Positions 1 to 6,301 of a DNA stretch of 9,568 bases are shown piece by piece; positions within the stretch are counted from its first letter, which is position 1; each line of letters opens with the position of its first letter. The stretch comes from CAYPZL01 sp964415045 (lineage in GTDB: Bacteria > Planctomycetota > Phycisphaerae > Sedimentisphaerales > Anaerobacaceae). A program made the position numbers and the translations under genes. Location of the stretch: positions 1 to 9,568 of the forward strand of contig CAYPZL010000201.1 in NCBI GenBank assembly GCA_964415045.1, in the 5' to 3' direction. The notes beneath the pieces were generated by a model that saw nothing but the letters and a program-made list of their open reading frames with translations, ran no database searches and had not been told where the DNA came from.

Positions 1-1969
1 GCACCTTGTCATAGACGCGGGCATCGTCGATCTGGCCGAGGAACGGGGCGTTGTGGTAGGGCGATTCGCCAATTCTCACGACGCCCGTAGTGGCGGTATC
101 AATCGGCTCGTCCAGCGAAGCCGCCGTGGCGTCGAGCTGGCCGTCGACGTAGAGCAGGGTGTCCAGGACATCGGGGGCGCCGTCTTCGTCCGCAAACGTC
201 ACGGCCACGTGATGCCAGCGGCCGTCGGCGATGTTGGTTATGCCATAGTGGTATCCGCCGTTGACCTCCACACGCAGGCCGCCGGTGGCATCGGCGCGCA
301 TTCGCCACTTCTGCCCGGCCACGTTCTGGCCCCAGGACATGATGGTGCGGTTGGCCGTGGTGGTCTTGATCCAGGCGCAACAGGTACGCGGTGCGGCGCC
401 GGTAATACCGGGATAGTCCGCCGCTTCGACGTAGACGTCGTCGGCGAACGTCAGGGCGGTGCCTTGATACCCGTCGGTCCACTGGGCGTCGCCAGAGACG
501 ATGCCATGATGGCCATGGCCCGACCAGTCGACCGCAGTGGCTCCCATCGCTTCATCCAGCGTCCACCAGAGAGTGAGATTCGGGTCCGTAACCGCCACCT
601 CGGGCACCGTCGTGAAACTCCAGACGTCGCCTTTTAACGGCACGGTCCCGGCAAACTCGTCGACGCGCCAGTAGTAGGTCGTATCGGCGGCCAGCGGACC
701 GGGATCATACGTCGCATCGGCGGTCATGAATCCGCCGGCCACCGCGTCGTTGACCTCATCGAAGCTTTCGCCGAAATAGACCGTGTGGAACAGCGTCCCT
801 ATACCAGGCTCCCACAGAAGGTCCTGCTCTGGACGCGCGAATTTGACCCCGTCGGCAGGCGATGGACTCCAGGCGGTCGCCGGCCGGACCTGGAAGCTCC
901 AGACCTCGCCCTTCCACGGGCTTCCGGGCTCGGCGTCGTTGATCCCGTCGACCCGCCAGTAGTACGTTTGCCCGGGCGTCAGTCCTGTCGCATGGGGCGG
1001 CGCGACGCCCACAGTGAGTGACGCATCGGTCGTGACAATCGGTTCGACCAAGCCTTCGTTTACGTCATCGAAGCTCTCGCCGAAGTAGACCTCTTGCGAA
1101 GCCGCAAGATCGCCAGGTCGCCACTCCAGCGTGCTGATGGTGGTATCGATCATCTCGCCGTCTTGAGGTTGTTTGACAATCGCGTGCAGCACTGGTTCCG
1201 GGGGACCGATCCAGACCCTGCAACGGTCGTACTGGGCCACCAGGTCACTGCCCGGCGTCTGGGCATGCGCCGATACGAAGGACTCGTTATCAACGACGTC
1301 ATTGAGCGAAAAGTCTGCGGGCCAGTCGCCCTCTTCGAGAATGAATTGCGGCGTGCCCGTGGGGTCGTTCAACCCGGTAATCTGAAATCTCCAGCCCGCT
1401 TCAGCGATCGTGAACGAGACCGTGAAGCCGTCGAGGTAGGAGCTCCGCTCGTAGTTGTAGAGTCCCGAAAGATTGTGGGTGGGGCCGCCAGTGGTGTTAT
1501 TCTTGCCCACAAACCGAACGCCATCCGGGGTCGTGTCGGCCTTGCCGGAGAACATCACGCCGACATAAGGCCCGGTATTGAAGAACACATTGTCGGGCTG
1601 AAGTGTAAAGGTGGTGCCGTTGGCGCTGGTCGTTTGCGACAGGCTGGTCACGACCCATTCGACAGTCAGCCCTTCGCTCATCGCCGCGGCACTGAGTGGA
1701 TCGAAGCTGGTGTTACTGGTAATGCCGGCGTTGCCGTTGGCGCCGCCGGTCGTGGTGACCTCGGCGTTGGAACCGCTCTCTGTGGCGGTGGCGGCGGAGG
1801 CGATTGAATTCGCTGTGAGTGTGAATCCGCCATTGACCGACTCGGCATCGCCGGCCTCCACGCCCTGTCCGTCGAAGTGATCGTCGATCAGTATCTCACC
1901 GGACCACACGGCCCCGGCCAGTGACAAGGCCAGCGCACACGCAACCAAGAGAATCGTTCTGTTGCACAT
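1..1969 (-). CDS. Secreted LamG-domain protein with two FN3-like modules (3' end outside window)
   Basis: A single minus-strand frame stays open for 656 codons from ATG 1969 to the window edge, so the C-terminus is missing. Residues 1-25 look like a signal peptide (MCNRTILLVACALALSLAGA). A beta-rich N-terminal region (about 26-255) is not assigned to a family. Two repeated modules follow, about 262-352 and 355-448; each contains a VYFGESFD motif (V294 and V397, 103 residues apart) and a TYYWRVD motif, resembling fibronectin type III-like repeats of planctomycete surface proteins. From about residue 463 there is a LamG/concanavalin-like domain with WWTLDE, DWSGHGHHG, DGRWHHVAVTF, LYVDGQLD and IDDARVYDKV, the last normally close to the domain's end. 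LamG domains commonly bind carbohydrate or protein. The gene follows the sulfatase at 2039 by 69 bp and may be last in that operon. ATG 1969 is preferred to ATG 1975 because GGAGGA is 6 nt upstream of the former and abuts the latter. Confidence 0.88.
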   Translation of the reverse strand, partial: MCNRTILLVACALALSLAGAVWSGEILIDDHFDGQGVEAGDAESVNGGFTLTANSIASAATATESGSNAEVTTTGGANGNAGITSNTSFDPLSAAAMSEGLTVEWVVTSLSQTTSANGTTFTLQPDNVFFNTGPYVGVMFSGKADTTPDGVRFVGKNNTTGGPTHNLSGLYNYERSSYLDGFTVSFTIAEAGWRFQITGLNDPTGTPQFILEEGDWPADFSLNDVVDNESFVSAHAQTPGSDLVAQYDRCRVWIGPPEPVLHAIVKQPQDGEMIDTTISTLEWRPGDLAASQEVYFGESFDDVNEGLVEPIVTTDASLTVGVAPPHATGLTPGQTYYWRVDGINDAEPGSPWKGEVWSFQVRPATAWSPSPADGVKFARPEQDLLWEPGIGTLFHTVYFGESFDEVNDAVAGGFMTADATYDPGPLAADTTYYWRVDEFAGTVPLKGDVWSFTTVPEVAVTDPNLTLWWTLDEAMGATAVDWSGHGHHGIVSGDAQWTDGYQGTALTFADDVYVEAADYPGITGAAPRTCCAWIKTTTANRTIMSWGQNVAGQKWRMRADATGGLRVEVNGGYHYGITNIADGRWHHVAVTFADEDGAPDVLDTLLYVDGQLDATAASLDEPIDTATTGVVRIGESPYHNAPFLGQIDDARVYDKV

Positions 1970-1975
1970 GATCAT

Positions 1976-1981
1976 TCCTCC
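1976..1981 (-). promoter_or_regulatory. Ribosome binding site of the LamG gene
   Basis: GGAGGA on the minus strand ends 6 nt before ATG 1969. It directly touches the alternative in-frame ATG at 1975, which would be too close for normal initiation. It therefore decides the start. Confidence 0.65.
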
Positions 1982-2013
1982 GTTCACATACAGAATCAGA
2001 AAAACGACTGTAC

Positions 2014-2037
2014 CCTGGAACGCGCCAGGATACCTGG
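2014..2037 (-). other. Alternative hairpins between sulfatase and LamG genes
   Basis: Three 5-bp words, CCTGG (2014-2018), CCAGG (2025-2029) and CCTGG (2033-2037), lie in the 69-bp gap just after the sulfatase stop codon. The middle word can pair with either neighbour, giving two mutually exclusive short hairpins with loops of 6 or 3 nt. On the minus strand a run of five T follows about 10 nt later. This could be a weak terminator, an mRNA-processing site or chance; the stems are short, so the assignment is weak. Confidence 0.25.
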
Positions 2038-2038
2038 A

Positions 2039-3601
2039 TTACCCTGCGGGTCTGGTGCGGCCCTCCCTTTTGGACTGCTCCAGGAGGTTCTTGAGGCGGC
2101 GGACAATGGGGCCGTGGTCAGGATCGTTGTACAGATTGTTCTGTTCGGTCGCATCCGTCTGCATGTCGTAGAGCTGGCCCGGCAGGCCGTCGCCTTTGCC
2201 CGACCATCCCCCGGAGCCGACCCCGTCGATGAACTTCCACTTGCCCTGTCGAATAGCAAAAACACCGTTGCCGGAGTGATGAATGACCGCTTCACGCACC
2301 GGTCCGTCGGGGGGCTGACTCAGCAGATGAGGCAGAAAGCTGAAGCTGTCCTCGCCGGCGTCCCGGGGCAGATCGAATCCCAGTATCTCGGCGCACGTGG
2401 CGATCAGGTCGACGTGGCAGATGGTCTCAGCGCATACGGCGCCCGGCGTGGTGTGTCCCGGCCAGCGGGCGAGAAACGGGACGCGATGACCGCCTTCCCA
2501 GGCGTCGGCCTTGATACCGCGGTAGACATGACTGGGATTGTGCCCGAACTTGCGGACGGAGTTGATCGGACCGCTCATGTTCGTCCCGTCGCGGCCGGGC
2601 GAGCCGTTGTCACTCGTGAAGATCACGAGCGTGTTCCCGGCGAATCCGTTGCGCCCCAGCGCCTCGAGCACCCGGCCGACAACGCGGTCTACCTGGTAGA
2701 CGAAATCGCCATAGGCTCCGGCCTCGCTTTTTCCCCGGGCCTGCGCGTCGGGAGCGATGGGCGTGTGGGGGGCGGTCAGAGGCATGTAGAGGAAGAAGGG
2801 ATTTCCTTTCGTCTGGCGAAAGGCCTCGTTCCGGACGCGCCCGCCTTTGGCATCGATGTATTCTTCCGCCTTGCGGGCCAGCCCGGGCAGGATCTCCTCC
2901 AGTTTCCAGCCTTCGACCATCGGCCCGGGCGAGCCGAACATGCTCTCGGGCTTGGGCACGGTCGGTATGCCCACGGTGTGCTCGTTTTCAATGAAGCAGT
3001 ACGGGGGGAAATTCGGCACGTCGGTGCCGAAGTAATAGTCGAATCCTCTCGTCGTCGGGCCCTCGGTGATCGGCTGCGTGAAATCGACGTTGGCCCCGGC
3101 TTCAGGCGTGTTCTTGCCCATGCCTACAGGATTCTCCCCGTCGGTGGTGGGCCAGTTCCAGCCGAGATGCCATTTTCCGATGCAGGCCGTGTCGTAGCCA
3201 TGTGCCTTGAGGAGCTTGCCGACCGTCAATCGATCCGACGCGATCAGCGGCTTGTCCCAGCACCAGAGAACGCCCCTCTTGAGTCGCGTCCGCCACGCGT
3301 AACGCCCGGTCAGGGCTCCGTACCGGGTCGGCGAACAGACGGCCGAGGGCGAATGGGCATCGGTGAAACGCACGCCTTCGGCAGCCAGCCTGTCGAGATG
3401 GGGCGTCGGGACCTTGGACCGGGGATTCTGACAGGCTAAGTCGCCGTAGCCCATGTCGTCGGCCAGGATGAAGACGATATTGGGCAAGGCCGTCTCTGCC
3501 CGGCTGCCGTTGCCTGCGAGGGCACGCGCAGCAAAGAAAGGAGCCGTTGTCGCCGAGCCGGCGGCGAGCATACACTGCTTCAAGAAGTCACGTCGCTGCA
3601 T
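2039..3601 (-). CDS. Tat-exported sulfatase (arylsulfatase A-like), downstream copy
   Basis: The 520-residue protein is a complete type I sulfatase, which hydrolyses sulfate esters using a formylglycine made from an active-site Cys. The N-terminus MQRRDFLKQC with the hydrophobic stretch after it is a twin-arginine signal, so the enzyme should act in the periplasm or outside. Visible family residues: metal-site DD at 48-49 (FILADDMGYGD), modification motif CSPTR at 89-93 with C89 as the formylglycine precursor, GKWHLG at 142-147 (K143, H145), H279 in APHTP, D331-N332 in SDNGS, and K364/H372 in the KADAWEGGHRVPF segment. Residues 148-180 are longer than in the neighbouring copy. GGAGGT lies 5 nt before ATG 3601 and overlaps the stop codon of the upstream sulfatase, implying coupled translation. 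The substrate is not predictable from sequence alone; a carbohydrate sulfate is likely by family and context. The maturase that makes formylglycine is not in the window. Confidence 0.95.
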   Translation of the reverse strand: MQRRDFLKQCMLAAGSATTAPFFAARALAGNGSRAETALPNIVFILADDMGYGDLACQNPRSKVPTPHLDRLAAEGVRFTDAHSPSAVCSPTRYGALTGRYAWRTRLKRGVLWCWDKPLIASDRLTVGKLLKAHGYDTACIGKWHLGWNWPTTDGENPVGMGKNTPEAGANVDFTQPITEGPTTRGFDYYFGTDVPNFPPYCFIENEHTVGIPTVPKPESMFGSPGPMVEGWKLEEILPGLARKAEEYIDAKGGRVRNEAFRQTKGNPFFLYMPLTAPHTPIAPDAQARGKSEAGAYGDFVYQVDRVVGRVLEALGRNGFAGNTLVIFTSDNGSPGRDGTNMSGPINSVRKFGHNPSHVYRGIKADAWEGGHRVPFLARWPGHTTPGAVCAETICHVDLIATCAEILGFDLPRDAGEDSFSFLPHLLSQPPDGPVREAVIHHSGNGVFAIRQGKWKFIDGVGSGGWSGKGDGLPGQLYDMQTDATEQNNLYNDPDHGPIVRRLKNLLEQSKREGRTRPAG

Positions 3602-3604
3602 CGT

Positions 3605-5098
3605 CTACCTCCACGCTACGGGCCGACTGTGTCCCTGTTCCTTGTAGAGTTCCAGAAGCGCTTTGAGATCACTGACAACGGTCTGATGTCCGGGATCGCT
3701 GTACAGGTTGTTCTGCTCCTGCGGATCGGCTTCCATGTCATAAAGCTGTCCCGGGAGCCCGTCGCCCTTGCCCGACCAGCCGCCCGAGCCGACGCCATCG
3801 ATGAATTTCCACTTGCCTCTGCGAATGGCGAAGACGCCGCTGATCGAGTGATGCACAACGGTTTGGCGCATGGGGCCCGTAGGCCGCCTTCCCTGGAGAT
3901 GGGCGAGAAAGCTGATGCTGTCTTCCCCCGCGTCCGCAGGCAGGCTTTGCCCCACGATCTCGGCGCACGTGGCCGTCAGATCGGTCAGGCAGACCAGTTC
4001 GTCGCACCGGCTTCCCGGCGCTACGGCCGCCGGCCAGCGGGCCAGGAACGGAACGCGATGTCCCCCGTCCCAGACGTCGGCCTTCTGACCCCGATAGATA
4101 TAGTTGGCTTCATGACCGAAATTCGGCGAGCCGGTCGAGACGCCGTTGTTATGCTTGCCGATATGAGCCTCATGCGAGCCGTTGTCGCTCGTCAGGATCA
4201 CCAGGGTGTTGTCGGCGATCCCGTGCGCGTCGAGCGCGTTGAGGATCTGTCCCACGGTCCAATCCACCAGGGTCACGAAATCCCCGTAGATGCCGGCCTT
4301 GCTCTGCTGGTGGTTTTGCTCCAGAGGCACCCAGGGCGTGTGCGGCGCCGTCAGGGGAAAGTACAGGAAGAACGGCTTGTCCGCATGATCCCGGCGGCAG
4401 CGGTCAATGAATCCGACCGCCTTCTCCGTAATCCGGGGCATGACGTCCTCGTGTTTGAAATCGTCCGCAATCGCTCCACCGCGCCAGAAGGCCGGATAGG
4501 GCGACGCGGCGACGGTTTCTGTGGGCGGGCGCGTCGGCAACCCATTCTCCAGATAGACGTACGGGGTCATATCCAGCGACGCGGGAATGCCGAACCAGTA
4601 ATCGAAACCCACTTCATTGGGTCCCGGCGTCAGCGGCTTGCTGAAGTCGGCCGGCTGCTCGTTGGTCAAGCCCAGGTGCCATTTGCCCACGCAGCCGGTA
4701 CGGTACCCGTGCGCCTTGAGCAGGGAGGCCACCGTCATTCGTCCCGGTTCGATCAGGGCCCGGCTGTAGCCGTTGAGCACTCCGCTCGTGAGACGCGTGC
4801 GCCAACAGTAACGGCCCGTCACCACCCCGTACCGGGTGGGAGTGCAGACCGCCGAACCGCTGTGAGCGTCCGTGAATGTCATCCCCTCGCGTGCCAGGCG
4901 ATCCATGTGCGGAGTGGGGATCTTCGAGTCGGGATTGAGGCAGGTCAGGTCGCCGTAGCCCATGTCGTCGGCCATGATGAAGACGATGTTGGGCCGTTGA
5001 TCTTCCTGCGGGACCCCGGCTGCCTTGAATGCGGGGCCGGCCATGACCGCTGCGCCCGCAGCGGAAACGCATTTCCTCAAGAACGTACGTCGATTCAT
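3605..5098 (-). CDS. Tat-exported sulfatase (arylsulfatase A-like), upstream copy
   Basis: This 497-residue protein is a second complete type I sulfatase. MNRRTFLRKC is a twin-arginine motif followed by an Ala-rich hydrophobic segment, so export by Tat is expected. Family residues: DD at 44-45 (IMADDMGYGD), CTPTR at 85-89 with C85 as formylglycine precursor, GKWHLG at 138-143 (K139, H141), H253 in APHTP, D305-N306 in SDNGS, and K339/H347 in KADVWDGGHRVPF. The modification motif has Thr after Cys where the neighbouring copy has Ser; both fit C-x-P-x-R. The frame extends upstream to 5182, but ATG 5098 has AGGAGAG 5 nt upstream and starts exactly at the Tat motif, so the 28 extra residues are rejected. 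The stop codon is 3 bp from the next sulfatase's ATG. The two proteins are paralogues, most alike at the N-terminal core and near the C-terminus. Substrate unknown. Confidence 0.95.
   Translation of the reverse strand: MNRRTFLRKCVSAAGAAVMAGPAFKAAGVPQEDQRPNIVFIMADDMGYGDLTCLNPDSKIPTPHMDRLAREGMTFTDAHSGSAVCTPTRYGVVTGRYCWRTRLTSGVLNGYSRALIEPGRMTVASLLKAHGYRTGCVGKWHLGLTNEQPADFSKPLTPGPNEVGFDYWFGIPASLDMTPYVYLENGLPTRPPTETVAASPYPAFWRGGAIADDFKHEDVMPRITEKAVGFIDRCRRDHADKPFFLYFPLTAPHTPWVPLEQNHQQSKAGIYGDFVTLVDWTVGQILNALDAHGIADNTLVILTSDNGSHEAHIGKHNNGVSTGSPNFGHEANYIYRGQKADVWDGGHRVPFLARWPAAVAPGSRCDELVCLTDLTATCAEIVGQSLPADAGEDSISFLAHLQGRRPTGPMRQTVVHHSISGVFAIRRGKWKFIDGVGSGGWSGKGDGLPGQLYDMEADPQEQNNLYSDPGHQTVVSDLKALLELYKEQGHSRPVAWR
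3607..3612 (-). promoter_or_regulatory. Ribosome binding site of downstream sulfatase
   Basis: GGAGGT on the minus strand, 5 nt before ATG 3601. Its last base is the first base of the upstream sulfatase's TAG stop codon (3607-3605). Terminating ribosomes would sit on this site, a typical arrangement for translational coupling. Confidence 0.7.
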
Positions 5099-5103
5099 TC
5101 GCA

Positions 5104-5110
5104 CTCTCCT
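5104..5110 (-). promoter_or_regulatory. Ribosome binding site of upstream sulfatase
   Basis: AGGAGAG on the minus strand ends 5 nt before ATG 5098. It supports this start, which begins at the Tat signal, over the longer in-frame reading from 5182. The 86-bp gap between this gene and the pseudopilin shows no convincing terminator. Confidence 0.65.
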
Positions 5111-5184
5111 GCACACCGCCTCTATTCGGAGGACACGTCGTTGCCCAATGTGGAGCGTACTCACAATATCACCGCACGGCACGG

Positions 5185-5958
5185 TCAGTACTCTGTATGC
5201 GGCTCGTACTTAGCCATCTGGTCGAAATACTTTTTCCAGACGTAATCCTGACGGCTGTGATCGACGTGATACGTCACGCCGCCGCCAAACTCCTGAATCT
5301 CACGGTCCAGGTCCTTCACGAATTCGCTGTGCCCGTCCGTATAGGCGACATTGTACCCGTTCTTGTGGTGGTACTCGACGCCCCGGCTCGGATCGGAAAA
5401 CATGTCCGCCATGAAGGCCATGCCGCCGCTGTCCTGGACGGAGTTGACGGCGCGCCATTTGCGCTCGTCCCACAGCGACCGGTAGTGATAGGTCGTTTGC
5501 ACCCAGGATTGGTTGGGGCCGAGGTCCTCGGGAATGGAACCTCGTGGCCACCCTCCGCCCTTGTTGGCGGGATTCGGTGGGAGCTTCCCGTACTGAAGGG
5601 TGGGATTGTTGTTGCCGGGGCAATAGAACAGCCTGGGCTCGGTTATCAGTTGATGGTAGAAGAGCAGGCCGTGAGCCATGAAACCCTTGGTCTGAGGATC
5701 GTTCTGACGACCGCTGATCCAGACGGCGTAGCTGCCCGATCCCGGCGACACTTCCATGTGGCAATAGGGGAACTGACCGTTGTTGTCGTTGCCGTAGAGG
5801 ACGCCGGCGTATCCGCAGGATTTCAGATGGGCCGCACAAGCCGTCCGGCGAGCCTGGTGCCGGGCCTTTTGCAGAGACGGCATCAGGATGGCCATCAGCA
5901 GGGCGATGATGGCGATGACCACCAACAGCTCGATAAGCGTGAAACCCTTTGCCTTCAT
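5185..5958 (-). CDS. Type II secretion-like pseudopilin, H-X9-DG family
   Basis: A 257-residue protein begins MKAKGFTLIELLVVIAIIAL, the class III (prepilin) signal: cleavage is expected between G5 and F6, with Glu at mature position 5 (E10) and a hydrophobic helix to about residue 28. The C-terminal half contains H198 followed nine residues later by D208-G209, the 'H-X9-DG' processing-associated motif found in the large pseudopilin families of Planctomycetota and Lentisphaerota. Cysteines at 41, 48 and 113 are present. Such proteins are thought to be anchored in the inner membrane and assembled with type II secretion-like machinery, but the role of these expanded families is unclear. It heads the sulfatase genes, 86 bp upstream of the first. 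The frame extends to 6042, but ATG 5958 has AGGAGA 7 nt upstream and gives the standard short prepilin leader. Confidence 0.93.
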   Translation of the reverse strand: MKAKGFTLIELLVVIAIIALLMAILMPSLQKARHQARRTACAAHLKSCGYAGVLYGNDNNGQFPYCHMEVSPGSGSYAVWISGRQNDPQTKGFMAHGLLFYHQLITEPRLFYCPGNNNPTLQYGKLPPNPANKGGGWPRGSIPEDLGPNQSWVQTTYHYRSLWDERKWRAVNSVQDSGGMAFMADMFSDPSRGVEYHHKNGYNVAYTDGHSEFVKDLDREIQEFGGGVTYHVDHSRQDYVWKKYFDQMAKYEPHTEY

Positions 5959-5965
5959 CCGACGT

Positions 5966-5971
5966 TCTCCT
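5966..5971 (-). promoter_or_regulatory. Ribosome binding site of pseudopilin gene
   Basis: AGGAGA on the minus strand ends 7 nt before ATG 5958. It fixes the start so that the leader before the cleaved Gly is four residues, as usual for prepilins, instead of the 28-residue extension reaching 6042. Confidence 0.65.
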
Positions 5972-6017
5972 GTGCCCGGATCTCCATAAAAGCCATTGCC
6001 ACGAGACCTGCCGGTGA

Positions 6018-6068
6018 CGCTCCCCTTGCAGGGAATTTTCAAAAAGCCCTTCCCCGTCTTTCGGAGCG
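6018..6068 (-). other. Nested hairpin in the presumed leader of the pseudopilin-sulfatase operon
   Basis: An outer stem CGCTCC/GGAGCG (6018-6023 with 6063-6068) encloses an inner stem GGGAA/TTCCC (6031-6035 with 6050-6054). It ends about 60 nt before the pseudopilin ATG and would be inside the leader RNA if the promoter at 6092-6119 is real. It matches no riboswitch class that I recognise. Confidence 0.3.
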
Positions 6069-6091
6069 CCTGGCTTTTTTACTGCCGATAC

Positions 6092-6119
6092 CTTATATGA
6101 TAATCCCCCGTCGCGTCGA
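6092..6119 (-). promoter_or_regulatory. Candidate sigma70-like promoter for the pseudopilin-sulfatase operon
   Basis: On the minus strand TCGACG (6119-6114, 4 of 6 matches to TTGACA) is followed after 16 bp by TATAAG (6097-6092, 5 of 6 matches to TATAAT). An A/T tract of eight bases (6128-6135) lies just upstream, like an UP element. It would start RNA near 6085 and leave a leader of about 127 nt. This is a consensus match only, and planctomycete promoters are poorly characterised. Confidence 0.25.
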
Positions 6120-6301
6120 GACTTCGCAAAAAAAACAGGAAAGACGGCAAAACGACCAAGATTTTTTCCGCAGCCGGCCCCAATACAGGCAAATCCCTCG
6201 CCTGGTCCGGGTAACGAGGGTGCGGTGGTCGTGGCGGGGGGGCGAGGCGACTCCGCGGTCTCGACGGCGTCGCCCGGGGGCCGGGAGACCTTTGCCTGTC
6301 T

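Larger units (their letters stand above)
5959..6301. other. Gene-free region between the two operons
   Basis: These 343 bp contain no supported gene. They hold, from right to left on the minus strand: a perfect 9-bp inverted repeat (ACAGGCAAA 6185-6193 with TTTGCCTGT 6291-6299), smaller stems inside it (GGCGAC 6246-6251 with GTCGCC 6269-6274; GGTCTC 6258-6263 with GAGACC 6285-6290; CCCTCG 6195-6200 with CGAGGG 6215-6220), an A8 tract at 6128-6135, a possible promoter and a leader hairpin. None of the stems is followed by a proper T-run on the minus strand, so a classical intrinsic terminator for the upstream operon was not found. Confidence 0.6.

Noticed and set aside
53..637. 194-codon plus-strand open frame
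   Set aside because: Opposite the LamG domain, whose minus-strand frame has clear domain motifs and is open across the whole stretch.
2114..3439. 441-codon plus-strand open frame
   Set aside because: Antisense to the downstream sulfatase, with Arg/Gly/Val-rich composition and no domain or signal.
3629..5245. 538-codon plus-strand open frame
   Set aside because: It lies opposite the upstream sulfatase, whose motifs are complete. The plus-strand translation shows no recognisable domain; long antisense frames are expected in GC-rich genes.
6258..6290. GGTCTC/GAGACC hairpin as terminator of the sigma operon
   Set aside because: Only a 6-bp outer stem, competes with the GGCGAC/GTCGCC stem, and is not followed by a T-run on the minus strand.
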